Assembly (NCBI GenBank): GCA_034433515.1
Contig: DAOUAL010000004.1
Location: 53,493 to 117,492, forward strand
Direction of reading: 5' to 3'
Length of the DNA stretch: 64,000 nucleotides
Source: DAOTXS01 sp034433515
Lineage (GTDB): Bacteria; Chloroflexota; Anaerolineae; UBA4142
The notes under the pieces are model-generated. The model was given only the letters and a program-made list of their open reading frames with translations. It made no database searches and was not told the DNA's origin. This document shows positions 1-8,008 of this stretch, in pieces. A program made the position numbers and the translations under genes. How positions within the stretch are numbered: the stretch's first letter is position 1; every line of letters begins with the position of its first letter.

Positions 1-267
1 CGCGACGTGTACCATCGTTTGAAATTTTTTGACATCTGGCGCTTGGGCAACGAACTCAACTTTTATTTCGACCTTGATCGCACAGAGGTGAGATTGAAAA
101 GCGAAAACGCGAAGGATAGCGGGGGAGGCGGCGAGGTAGTCAGCATTCGTCACGAGATCGAGCGCGTGGCAGACGAGTTTGCCGCGCAACGTCAAGGCGA
201 TGACCGCGCATTGATCGAAGAAGCGCGCGCGCTGGTGATGGCGCGGCTGGGCAAAGAAGACGCTTGA
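1..267 (+). CDS. C-terminal fragment of an unidentified protein
   Basis: The frame is open from the first base of the window, so the true start lies upstream; the in-frame GTG at position 7 is not a convincing start. About 88 residues are visible. An aromatic, hydrophobic first segment (FFDIW, then NELNFYFDL) is followed by a Gly-run linker and a charged helical tail rich in Glu, Ala and Arg. I do not recognise the family. The stop TGA overlaps the TTG start of the next gene (TTGA), so the two are probably co-transcribed and translationally coupled. Confidence 0.5.
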   Translation, partial: RDVYHRLKFFDIWRLGNELNFYFDLDRTEVRLKSENAKDSGGGGEVVSIRHEIERVADEFAAQRQGDDRALIEEARALVMARLGKEDA

Positions 268-914
268 CCAACTCAATCACTGTTACGCAACCAACGCAAC
301 TCTCTGCAAAACAAACGGAACAGCTCCGCGCGATTTATCTCGATAGTTTTCCGTCTTACGAGCGCGCGGATTTTTCGTATTTGCTGAATTCGATTGCACG
401 GGGCGCGCGATGGTGTTTTACCGCGATGCAAGACGATGAGATGCTAGGCATGGCAATCATCGTGCCGCATGTCGCGTCCGATATTCACTTGCTCGAGTAT
501 CTCGCCGTTTCAAATCAAGTGCGCGGGCGCGGCATCGGCGGACGATTGTTGGATGAGGTCATCACCGCGATACGTACCCGCCCCGGCACTTTGGGCTTGC
601 TCATCGAAGTGGAACCGGCGGATGAAGGAAACGAAGCCGAACGACATTTGCGCGCGCGTCGTCTCGAGTTTTATCGGCGACACGGCGCGCGCCTCGTGGA
701 AGGCGCGCCGGACTATTACGTGCCGATGGCAGACCGTGAAGGCACGCTGCGGATGATATTGCTGTGGTTGCCGTTCACTGCCTCTGCGCGTGTGCCCGCT
801 GGCGCACAATGGAGTGAATGTATCCTGAACATTTATGCGCGTAGTTACGAATTACCTCGCCAGCATCCTTTGGTGAGAGAAATCTCAGAACATTCTAATA
901 GTGCACCAACATGA
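264..914 (+). CDS. GNAT-family N-acetyltransferase
   Basis: A 216-residue protein with the GNAT acetyl-CoA loop: strand LEYLAV is followed by RGRGIGGRLL (about residues 90-102), the R/Q-x-x-G-x-G/A pyrophosphate-binding motif. The next strand contains LLIEVEP, and helix FYRRHGARLV is typical of the fold's C-terminal half. The substrate cannot be inferred. The start is TTG at 264, overlapping the upstream stop, which suggests coupling. The last residues (SNSAPT) and the stop are encoded by the left end of a miniature repeat element at 899, so the native C-terminus may have been altered by that insertion. Confidence 0.8.
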   Translation: MTNSITVTQPTQLSAKQTEQLRAIYLDSFPSYERADFSYLLNSIARGARWCFTAMQDDEMLGMAIIVPHVASDIHLLEYLAVSNQVRGRGIGGRLLDEVITAIRTRPGTLGLLIEVEPADEGNEAERHLRARRLEFYRRHGARLVEGAPDYYVPMADREGTLRMILLWLPFTASARVPAGAQWSECILNIYARSYELPRQHPLVREISEHSNSAPT

Positions 915-1002
915 AAGTGCGTGGTGACAACTCGATGTTTAGCCACGTCTGTCAACGTTTTCCCATCAGTCTGGTATGCAACTATTTCATGTTGTTGCAC
1001 TA
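899..1002. mobile_element. MITE-like element, copy A (104 bp)
   Basis: The ends form 18-bp near-perfect terminal inverted repeats: left TAGTGCACCAACATGAAA at 899-916, right TTTCATGTTGTTGCACTA at 985-1002, one mismatch. Both outer ends are TA, as for Tc1/mariner-IS630-type insertion at TA. A second copy lies inverted at 23599-23696. There is room for no transposase, so it would have to be mobilised in trans. It overlaps the 3' end of the acetyltransferase and ends 14 bp before the next start codon. Confidence 0.75.
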
Positions 1003-1016
1003 GATAGGAACGACCG

Positions 1017-2105
1017 ATGCTCAAGCAACGATTCAATTGGTTGGTCAATTTGGTGATGTTGCCAACCGCCATGTGGGTCGCCGCCACCGGCATCATCGCC
1101 GAACTGTTTGACATCAACGATTTCGTTTTGCACAAGTATCCGGCGTTTGTGCTCGCCGGGTTGCTCGCCATCCACTTTTTGCTCCGACTGCAACCTTGGT
1201 TCACCGGCACGCGGCGCTTGTTCAGTTTTTCATCGCGCAACACAACGGCGCCGCAACCAAAGCCAAGCGCGGCGGTCTCCGCCAGCATCACGCGACGCAA
1301 CGTGTTGATCTGGCTGGTCAGCGCGATTGGTGGATTCCTTGCCGGCAATTTTCTCGCGCCTACCCGGCGCGCCAATTTGCCGACGGATGAAGACATTGGC
1401 GTGGTGTATCATCATTGGAGCAAGCCGGGAAATGTCTCACTCATCAGCACGATGATTGATTGGGGCACGCAACCACCGCTATTCAAAGAATATGCCGATG
1501 CGCCTAAAATCACTTTACCGTCTGTTCCGCCACGCGATGGAATGAGCGTGGAACAAGCCATTGTGCGGCGGCGTTCCGTCCGCGATTACGTTGGGGAACT
1601 CGCGCTGGAGGAATTGAATCGGTTATTGTTCTATAGCACCGGCATCAACGATCTGCGCTGGGGCAGTGGTTTGCGCGCCGCGCCATCCGCCGGTGCACAA
1701 TATCCCATTGAAACGTACCTCATCGTCAATTACGTTGCCGGCTTGGCGCAAGGCATCTATCATTACCACATCCGCGATCACGCGCTGGAACAGATCCGCG
1801 TGGGCGATTTCCGTCAGACGATTGCGGATGCGGCACTCGGTCAAGAATTTTTTGCCAAAGCCGGCGTGGTGATTGCCTTGACCGGCATTTTTCAGCGTGC
1901 GCGGTGGCGCTATCAAGATCGCACCTATCGCTACGTGATGCTGGAAGCCGGGCATATCGGACAAAATATTTATTTGGAGGCGGTGGCACAAGGTTTGGGC
2001 ACGTGTGCCGTAGGCGCGTTCTGGGACGATGATGTGAATCGTCTGTTGGGCGTGGATGGCAAAACCGAAGCCGCGTTGTATCTGTTAACCGTCGGGCGCC
2101 CGTGA
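1017..2105 (+). CDS. Membrane-anchored SagB/ThcOx-type nitroreductase-fold dehydrogenase
   Basis: A 362-residue protein. Residues 1-60 form two membrane helices, and a third hydrophobic segment preceded by TRRNVLIW lies at about 95-115. The rest is the FMN-binding nitroreductase fold in its SagB version: VRRRSVRDY (FMN phosphate contact), SAGAQYPIETY, YRYVMLEAGHIGQNIYLEA, then QGLGTCAVGAF. SagB-like enzymes oxidise azolines in peptide maturation, but many stand-alone homologues have no known substrate. No YcaO or precursor-peptide gene is nearby, so a RiPP role is unsupported here. The membrane anchor suggests work at the cytoplasmic membrane. The stop overlaps a possible GTG start of rlmE. 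Confidence 0.82.
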   Translation: MLKQRFNWLVNLVMLPTAMWVAATGIIAELFDINDFVLHKYPAFVLAGLLAIHFLLRLQPWFTGTRRLFSFSSRNTTAPQPKPSAAVSASITRRNVLIWLVSAIGGFLAGNFLAPTRRANLPTDEDIGVVYHHWSKPGNVSLISTMIDWGTQPPLFKEYADAPKITLPSVPPRDGMSVEQAIVRRRSVRDYVGELALEELNRLLFYSTGINDLRWGSGLRAAPSAGAQYPIETYLIVNYVAGLAQGIYHYHIRDHALEQIRVGDFRQTIADAALGQEFFAKAGVVIALTGIFQRARWRYQDRTYRYVMLEAGHIGQNIYLEAVAQGLGTCAVGAFWDDDVNRLLGVDGKTEAALYLLTVGRP

Positions 2106-2125
2106 ATGCGGCAGAAAGGAATGGA

Positions 2126-2755
2126 ATGCCACGCGATTGGCGTAAACACCAAAGTCAAGACAAATATTTTCGCCAAGCCAAGCGCGAAGGCTATCGCGCG
2201 CGATCGGCGTACAAATTGATCGAACTGAACGAACGCTACAAATTGATTCGCGCCGGGATGACCATTCTCGATCTAGGTGCCGCGCCGGGCAGTTGGAGTC
2301 AGGTCGCCGTGGAATTGGGTGCCCGGGTCGTTGCAGTGGATCTCTCGCCGATTCAGCCGCTCGCTGGGGTAACGACGATTCGCGGCGACATTACGAAACC
2401 GGCAACGCTTGCCCACATTACAAGTGCGTTGAGTGGCAATGCCGATCTGGTTATGTCCGATGTTTCGCCGGCAACGTCCGGCATTCACCTCGTTGACCAC
2501 GCTCGCTCGATTGAACTCGCGCGCGCGTCGCTCCAACTAGCGATTCGCTGTCTCAAAAACGACGGCAAGTTTGTGGTCAAGGTATTTCAAGGCGAGGATT
2601 TTGAAGCGTTCGTCAAAGAAACGCGACAATATTTTCGTCAAGTGAGTGCGCATCGTCCGCCGGCAACTCGTGGCGAAAGTAGCGAGCATTACATCGTTGG
2701 TATCGGTTTTCGAAAAGAAAAAACAGAATCCACTACGGAGAAAAATTCTCTGTGA
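2126..2755 (+). CDS. rlmE: 23S rRNA 2'-O-ribose methyltransferase RlmE (FtsJ/RrmJ)
   Basis: SAM-dependent methylation of U2552 in the 23S A-loop, late in 50S assembly. The K-D-K-E catalytic tetrad can be read as ARSAYKLIE (Lys), MSDVSPATSG (Asp), FVVKVFQG (Lys) and GESSEHYIV (Glu). The SAM motif is LDLGAAPGSWSQ. I place the start at ATG 2126, because GAAAGGA lies just upstream and the protein then begins MPRDW, as in the family. A GTG at 2102 overlapping the upstream stop would add eight residues. Length is about 209 aa, normal for the family. Confidence 0.93.
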   Translation: MPRDWRKHQSQDKYFRQAKREGYRARSAYKLIELNERYKLIRAGMTILDLGAAPGSWSQVAVELGARVVAVDLSPIQPLAGVTTIRGDITKPATLAHITSALSGNADLVMSDVSPATSGIHLVDHARSIELARASLQLAIRCLKNDGKFVVKVFQGEDFEAFVKETRQYFRQVSAHRPPATRGESSEHYIVGIGFRKEKTESTTEKNSL

Positions 2756-2782
2756 ACGCTGGCGAGATTTTGAGGATCACCA

Positions 2783-3358
2783 ATGACCCAACCAATTAAA
2801 CGTTGCCTATGGTCCCTGAACGACCCACAAATGATCGAATACCACGATACCGAATGGGGCGTGCCGGTTCACGATGACCGCAAACTGTTCGAGTTTTTGG
2901 TGCTCGATGCGTTCCAAGCCGGCGTGAGTTGGGCAATTGTTTTACACAAGCGCGAGAATTTTCGTCGCGCCTTCCATCAGTTCGATTACACGCGCATCGC
3001 CCGGTATGGTACGCGCGATGTCAAGCGCTTGTTGGGTGATGCGGGGATCATTCGCAATCGTTTGAAAATCGCGGCGGCGATCAACAACGCGCAACGATTC
3101 CTTGAGGTACAAAAAGAATTCGGTTCGTTCGATGCATACATTTGGCAGTTCGTCGGCGGCAAGCCCATCGTAAATAAATGGAAGACGCTCAAACAGATTC
3201 CGGCAACCAGCCAAGAATCGGATGCGATGAGCCGGGATTTAAAAGCGCGCGGGTTCAAGTTCGTCGGCTCGACGATTTGCTATGCGTTTATGCAAGCGGC
3301 AGGATTGGTCAACGATCACCTCATAGATTGCTTCCGCTACAAACAAGTGTACCGCTGA
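2783..3358 (+). CDS. tag: DNA-3-methyladenine glycosylase I
   Basis: Base-excision repair glycosylase removing 3-methyladenine. Family landmarks are RCLWS near the N-terminus (first zinc-site Cys), YHDTEWGVP (zinc-site His followed by the conserved EWG), FEFLVLDAFQAGVSWA, and the C-terminal NDHLIDCF, which supplies the second His and Cys of the zinc snap. The length, 191 aa, matches Tag. It starts 27 bp after rlmE with an AGGA-type ribosome site and is probably in the same transcript. Confidence 0.93.
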   Translation: MTQPIKRCLWSLNDPQMIEYHDTEWGVPVHDDRKLFEFLVLDAFQAGVSWAIVLHKRENFRRAFHQFDYTRIARYGTRDVKRLLGDAGIIRNRLKIAAAINNAQRFLEVQKEFGSFDAYIWQFVGGKPIVNKWKTLKQIPATSQESDAMSRDLKARGFKFVGSTICYAFMQAAGLVNDHLIDCFRYKQVYR

Positions 3359-3375
3359 ACCGAACCCATTCCCTT

Positions 3376-3404
3376 TTGCGCTTCTCTCGACTCTATGCTA
3401 TCAT
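3376..3404 (+). promoter_or_regulatory. Probable sigma70-type promoter for the DUF2723 gene
   Basis: TTGCGC (3376-3381), a 17-bp spacer and TATCAT (3399-3404). Start of the downstream gene is at 3518, giving a leader of about 105 nt. Two mismatches to consensus in each box. Confidence 0.4.
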
Positions 3405-3517
3405 CTCAGCCTAGATTTCGCACCTGCGCCATCAAATAGACCACGTGGCTAGTCCAGCCGCTCAATGGACGCGCATGCTTATAGTCAGGCGAGGGTGCGA
3501 AAGCGAGGCTCAGCACG

Positions 3518-6193
3518 ATGAAAACGCTCACCATGATTTGGTCCACGCGCCGCGATGCGGTGATCAGTACACTCGTCGGCATGGCGGCATTCATACTTTA
3601 TCTGCGCACCCTTGCGCCCTCAGTCGTTTTTATTTTTGACGACACGCTGGAGATGCAGTATGTGGTACCGCGTCTCGGCATCTTGCATCCCACCGGCTAC
3701 CCGCTCTATACCTTACTCGGCAAACTATTCACGCTGATCGTTCCGCTCAATGATGTGGCGTTTCGCCTAAATCTCTTTTCCGCGTTTTGCGCCGCGCTGG
3801 CAGTCGCGTTCGTCTATCTCGTGGCGCACCAACTTGTCCAGCATCGCTTGGCGGCATTGATTGCCGCACTCACCTTTGCCGCAGGCGAAACATTTTGGGC
3901 GCAAGCCATCGTCGCCGAAGTGTACGCGCTCCAAATGTTGCTGGTCGCCCTAATTTTGTATTTGACTCTGCGCCTCTCGCCCTCCGCTCCTCGCCCGTTG
4001 CTCTACCTCCTTGCTTTTGCACTAGGGCTGGGGCTGGCTCATCATCGTCTTGTCCTCTTGCTCTTGCCTGCCATCGTGCTTTACGTTTTCCTGGTCAACC
4101 GCACGCTTCTCCACGATTTCAAAACGCTTGCCCGCGCCGCTCTCTTTTTCTGTGCGCCTTTGCTTCTATATTTGTATTTACCCTTGCGTGCTTCGGTTGG
4201 CTCTGCTGACGGCACCTACGAAAACACCCTTACCGGTTTCTTCAACTGGGTCATGGCAGCGCAATACACGGCGTTCTTTGAAAACCCCTTGCACGTCCAA
4301 CGCGATGCGGCGTACTATTGGACAATGTTTCAAAATCAATTCACGCTTGCCGGGCTTGCGCTCATCGTAGTAGGGGGCATCGCGATGCTTCGCAAACCAC
4401 GCGAGACACTTCTCTTCCTCAGCATTGCGCTCATCGCCGAAGCCGGCTTCGCCTTCAACTATCGCACCGCCGATGTCGAGGTGCATTTTCTCACCACATT
4501 CCTCTTGCTCGCACTCTGGCTTGCCATCGGCATAGACGTACTTGTGCGCGCCACAACGTCTTTTGCTTTACGTTTTACTTTTCTCATTCTCGCTTTGCTC
4601 GTTCCGCTCTACTTGCTCATGAACAATTTTGCCACCACCGATCTCTCCGCCAAATGGGATGTGTACGATTATGGACGCGATATGCTGTCCCAGCCGCTCG
4701 AATCGAATGCAACGATGATCGGCATCACCGGCGAGATGACGCTAATTCGCTATTTTCAAGAGAACGCTCATCTGCGCCCGGATCTAGAGACCATCGCCGC
4801 CGATAAAGAAGACGCGCGCCTCAAGGCGGTGGAAAACGCACTCAAACAAAATCGTACCGTATATCTCACCCGACCGCTCAAAGGCGCGGCAGAAAAATAT
4901 TCGCTCGTATCGCTGGGTCCCCTGATTCGCGTTCATCCGCAACCCATCACCACGATGCCCCAGAACATCAGCCCGCTCGACGCAAACTTTGGGGCGGCAA
5001 AACTGATTGGCTATACGATCCAAACACTTGAGCAACATGCCGAGAATGGACGTGCGCTACGGGTTACATTGTACTGGCACGTGGAAGACAAAATCGAAAC
5101 CGATGCGCTCATCTCGGTCAAGGTCTTGCGGAGCGATCATCGCGTCTTTGGTCAAAGCGATCATCGTCCCGTACGCGACGCATATCCCACGCCGGCGTGG
5201 CGTCCCGGCGAAATCGTTGCCGATACGTACGACGTGCCAATCTTTTTTGGCGTAACGCCCAGCACGTACACCATTCACGTAACGATGTACGATGCCACCA
5301 CCAACGAAATTCTTGGGCAAGCCAACGTCAGCCAGGTTTCGCTCACCGCCGATGTCAACCCGCCGCGCCGCGAAACGTGGAACATTGCCAATACAACCAA
5401 TGCCGATTTCGGCGTGCTCTCACTCGCCGGCTATTCGCTCGACACCCGGGCACCCATGCGCCCGGGCGATGCATTGCCCATCACGCTACTTTGGCGTGCG
5501 GGTTGGCAAAAAATACCGGACAATTTAATGATGCGCGTGTGGTTAGAAGATACGAACGGCAAACAAATTGCCAGCCGCGATACCTTGCTCAGCATCGGCT
5601 ATCCGCCGTTCGAGTGGCAACCCCACAGCTATGTGCGCGATTTGCCGGTGATGCGTCCACCCGCCAATCTGGCAGATGGCATTTATGCGGTGAAACTTGC
5701 CGTCGTGCAAGACCATCAATTGCGCGGCTCAACGCTGTTGCCATTTATGCCCACCATCGTTGAACTGGGCAAGGTTGAAATAAAAAATCGCGCGCGAAGG
5801 ATGGACGCGCCCATCATTCCTCGCGCGCTCGAAGCCACGTTCGATCGGAAAATAAAATTGTTGGGATACGACTGGAAAAGTGATTCAACGCAACTCACGC
5901 TCTATTGGCGTGCCATTACCTTGATGGATACACCGTACACGGTGTTCATCCATTTACTCGATGCGCAGAATCGCGTGGTTGCCTACGGCGATGCCGAACC
6001 CGGGAACGGTACCTTGCCCACAACCGGTTGGATCGAAAACGAGTACATTGTTGACCCACACACTCTGGTTGGCGAGGTAGCGCCCGGCACGTACTCGATA
6101 GAGATCGGCGTGTACGATCCGGTCACTGGCGTACGCTTGAAAACGAACGAGGGTCAAGAACGAGTGTTGATCGAAAATATCACGGCACGTTAA
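3518..6193 (+). CDS. DUF2723 (PMT-like) multipass membrane protein with C-terminal beta domains
   Basis: 891 residues. The N-terminus carries the DUF2723 signature: FDDTLEMQYV then LGILHPTGYPLYTLLG, with the acidic first loop typical of GT-C glycosyltransferases. About ten to twelve membrane helices run to about residue 375. Known DUF2723 proteins are protein O-mannosyltransferase-like, and use of a lipid-linked sugar donor is inferred. The soluble tail contains three related beta-sandwich units of roughly 115-130 residues, opening with KLIGYTIQT, SLAGYSLDT and KLLGYDWKS. They are probably glycan-binding or substrate-presenting domains outside the membrane. Its stop overlaps the convergent stop of the PII-like gene by a few bases. 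Confidence 0.85.
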   Translation: MKTLTMIWSTRRDAVISTLVGMAAFILYLRTLAPSVVFIFDDTLEMQYVVPRLGILHPTGYPLYTLLGKLFTLIVPLNDVAFRLNLFSAFCAALAVAFVYLVAHQLVQHRLAALIAALTFAAGETFWAQAIVAEVYALQMLLVALILYLTLRLSPSAPRPLLYLLAFALGLGLAHHRLVLLLLPAIVLYVFLVNRTLLHDFKTLARAALFFCAPLLLYLYLPLRASVGSADGTYENTLTGFFNWVMAAQYTAFFENPLHVQRDAAYYWTMFQNQFTLAGLALIVVGGIAMLRKPRETLLFLSIALIAEAGFAFNYRTADVEVHFLTTFLLLALWLAIGIDVLVRATTSFALRFTFLILALLVPLYLLMNNFATTDLSAKWDVYDYGRDMLSQPLESNATMIGITGEMTLIRYFQENAHLRPDLETIAADKEDARLKAVENALKQNRTVYLTRPLKGAAEKYSLVSLGPLIRVHPQPITTMPQNISPLDANFGAAKLIGYTIQTLEQHAENGRALRVTLYWHVEDKIETDALISVKVLRSDHRVFGQSDHRPVRDAYPTPAWRPGEIVADTYDVPIFFGVTPSTYTIHVTMYDATTNEILGQANVSQVSLTADVNPPRRETWNIANTTNADFGVLSLAGYSLDTRAPMRPGDALPITLLWRAGWQKIPDNLMMRVWLEDTNGKQIASRDTLLSIGYPPFEWQPHSYVRDLPVMRPPANLADGIYAVKLAVVQDHQLRGSTLLPFMPTIVELGKVEIKNRARRMDAPIIPRALEATFDRKIKLLGYDWKSDSTQLTLYWRAITLMDTPYTVFIHLLDAQNRVVAYGDAEPGNGTLPTTGWIENEYIVDPHTLVGEVAPGTYSIEIGVYDPVTGVRLKTNEGQERVLIENITAR

Positions 6194-6558
6194 TGGGCTT
6201 TTTTGCGCTTGGTTTTAGGGACGCCAAACGATCGCGTGACCGGCACCACAAACAGAATCCCCGTGTGCGGCACGTCGAAATCACCCACAATCTTGCGCGC
6301 CGCCTCAATCGCGCGCTCCAACACCGCATCGTCCTCCAAAACGGTGAACATGGTCCGATTATGTGATTCCTCACCTTCCAGCAGTGAGCGTAGCGAAGGG
6401 ATCAACGGTACATCATCCCGGCTCGCACGATCGAGCAACTTGCGACTGCCGGCACTTTCAAAGACGGTAACTCCCGGCACCCCTACCTCTTCCCACGCCC
6501 GAACAATCTCCGGAAACTTTTCAACTTGGTCCAGAACGAGCACAAGCATATTTGCCAT
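6190..6558 (-). CDS. PII-like small regulatory protein linked to an antiporter
   Basis: 122 residues with the ferredoxin-like pattern of the PII/CutA superfamily: strand MLVLVLDQ, helix KFPEIVRAWEEVGV, strand GVTVFES, a long T-loop-like region (LLDRASRDD to LEGEESHN), strand TMFTVLED, a helix, and C-terminal strand GILFVVPV. It lacks the uridylylation-site Tyr segment of classical GlnB. The start ATG overlaps the antiporter stop by one base (TGATG), so the two are co-translated. By analogy with other transporter-associated PII-like proteins it may gate the antiporter in response to a nucleotide; that is inference. Confidence 0.65.
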   Translation of the reverse strand: MANMLVLVLDQVEKFPEIVRAWEEVGVPGVTVFESAGSRKLLDRASRDDVPLIPSLRSLLEGEESHNRTMFTVLEDDAVLERAIEAARKIVGDFDVPHTGILFVVPVTRSFGVPKTKRKKAH

Positions 6559-7745
6559 CAGTCACTCCTTACGGGAAATACGCGACGTAACAGAATGGGC
6601 GTCACAAGTGTAGTCGCCAACACCATAACCACCATCATTGAATACACAGTTTGAGAAATAAGTCCATTGCTTAATTCGAGCGCGGCAACAATCAAGCCCA
6701 CCTCGCCGCGCGAAATCATTCCCACGCCGACGCGCAAAGACTCTTGAAACGTATAGCCACCTAGTCGCGCCCCAATGCCACAGCCAATCACCTTCCCGGC
6801 AATCGCCACCGCGATAATCGCGATTGCAAACCAAATATCAGCGATGTCAAGTGTGCGCGCATTCGCTTTGAGACCAATGCCAATCAAGAACAAGGGTACA
6901 AAAAAGGCATACGTCAGCGTGTGCATTCCGTCTTCAATCGTGCGGCGTACCGAGGTTCGCGCAAAAAATAATCCAGCCAGGAACGCGCCGGTGATCGCCG
7001 CCACCTGCCCCACCACCTCGGCTGACCAAGCGTACAACAGGATGGTGATAACACCAAACGCCATCACCCCCTCGCTGACCGGCAAGCCTTCGACCCATAT
7101 GGCGAGACGCGGTAACAGTTGGGTGCCAATGATCACCGCCAGCACGATGAACACCATCATTCGCACGACTACCCAACCAACATTTGCATCCACGTCGCCC
7201 ACTCCGGTGAGTGCTAGCGAGATCGAAAGTACCAAGATGACCAAGACATCGTCCACTACCGCCGCACCCAGCAACGCTAACCCTTCTTTGCTCCGTAAAT
7301 GTCCGAGTTCAAGCAAGGTCTGTGCCGAAATGCTCACGCTGGTTGCCGTGAGAATCAAGCCAATAAAATAACTGTTGAGATAGGAAAAACCAAAAGCCAA
7401 TGCCACACCCGCACCTAACACGAGAGGCACCAACACCCCCAGCGTGCCTGCCAAGATTGCGACACGCCCGGATTTGAGCATTTCATCGAGATCTACCTCC
7501 AAGCCGGCAAGAAACATCAAAAAGATGACCCCCAGTTCGCCGAACTCTAGGACAATATCGCCAACGTGATTGCCGGCGAAAATCGGCTGACCGAGCAAAT
7601 CCAACACCGTGGGACCCAGCACCAATCCCATCAACAATTCGCCCAGTACGGCGGGCTGACCCAGGCGTGTACTGATCAAGCCACCGGCTTTGGCGGCAAA
7701 GATAATGATACCAAGCAACAAGAGAAGTTGAAGCGTGAGCGTCAT
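6558..7745 (-). CDS. CPA2-family cation:proton antiporter (NapA/KefB-like membrane domain)
   Basis: 395 residues, with about 12-13 hydrophobic helices. It begins with LGQPAVLGELLMGLVLGPTVL, the glycine/proline-rich CPA2 opening. A TSVSISAQTLLELG segment corresponds to the unwound-helix crossover, and GAAVVDDVLVILVL carries the paired Asp residues used for ion exchange in electrogenic CPA2 members. There is no TrkA-N/RCK domain, so regulation may come from the PII-like partner encoded immediately downstream. The ATG at 7745 lies 7 bp after a TATAAT box on this strand, implying a leaderless message. Confidence 0.88.
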   Translation of the reverse strand: MTLTLQLLLLLGIIIFAAKAGGLISTRLGQPAVLGELLMGLVLGPTVLDLLGQPIFAGNHVGDIVLEFGELGVIFLMFLAGLEVDLDEMLKSGRVAILAGTLGVLVPLVLGAGVALAFGFSYLNSYFIGLILTATSVSISAQTLLELGHLRSKEGLALLGAAVVDDVLVILVLSISLALTGVGDVDANVGWVVVRMMVFIVLAVIIGTQLLPRLAIWVEGLPVSEGVMAFGVITILLYAWSAEVVGQVAAITGAFLAGLFFARTSVRRTIEDGMHTLTYAFFVPLFLIGIGLKANARTLDIADIWFAIAIIAVAIAGKVIGCGIGARLGGYTFQESLRVGVGMISRGEVGLIVAALELSNGLISQTVYSMMVVMVLATTLVTPILLRRVFPVRSD

Positions 7746-7752
7746 CTCTTTG

Positions 7753-7781
7753 ATTATAATCGAAGATGTGTTTCACTGCAA
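7753..7781 (-). promoter_or_regulatory. Promoter of the antiporter operon (leaderless arrangement)
   Basis: Read on the minus strand: TTGCAG (7781-7776), 17-bp spacer, TATAAT (7758-7753). The start codon begins at 7745, so transcription would start on or within two bases of the ATG. The promoter is divergent from that of tatA. Confidence 0.6.
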
Positions 7782-7787
7782 CACTTT

Positions 7788-7816
7788 TTGACACAGACCC
7801 TCGATAGCGATAGAAT
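7788..7816 (+). promoter_or_regulatory. Promoter of tatA-yvcK
   Basis: TTGACA (7788-7793), exact 17-bp spacer, TAGAAT (7811-7816). The leader of about 30 nt contains a small GCGATGC/GCATCGC hairpin just before the GCAGGAGA ribosome site. Confidence 0.65.
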
Positions 7817-7851
7817 GAAACTGGCGATGCGTGAGGCATCGCAGGAGAAAA

Positions 7852-8004
7852 ATGATTCGACCCGAACCGCTCGATCTATTACTCATTGCCATCGTTGCCA
7901 TTCTGATCTTTGGCGCCAATCGCCTGCCCGAAGTGGCACGTTCGATTGGACAAGCCATCCGCGAATTTCGAAACGCCTTCAAAGAAGACAAGCCCCAACA
8001 ATAG
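7852..8004 (+). CDS. tatA: Sec-independent translocase subunit TatA/TatE family
   Basis: A 50-residue gene. The N-terminal hydrophobic helix (LDLLLIAIVAILIFGANRLP) ends in the FGxxRLPEVAR hinge, and the amphipathic helix SIGQAIREFRNAF then leads to a short charged tail: the canonical TatA/E layout with a compact tail. It multimerises to form the Tat pore at the membrane. The ribosome site GCAGGAGA sits 7 bases before the ATG. It lies four bases ahead of the yvcK ATG. Two Tat-type precursors (iron-sulfur proteins at 27426 and 33854) in this window would be clients. Confidence 0.9.
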   Translation: MIRPEPLDLLLIAIVAILIFGANRLPEVARSIGQAIREFRNAFKEDKPQQ

Positions 8005-8008
8005 ATCA

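Noticed and set aside
845..1396. 183-residue open frame on the minus strand across the repeat element and the SagB-like gene
   Set aside because: It is antisense to a clear nitroreductase-fold gene. Its only recurring part is the translated miniature element, which also appears in the frame upstream of the ParA-like gene.
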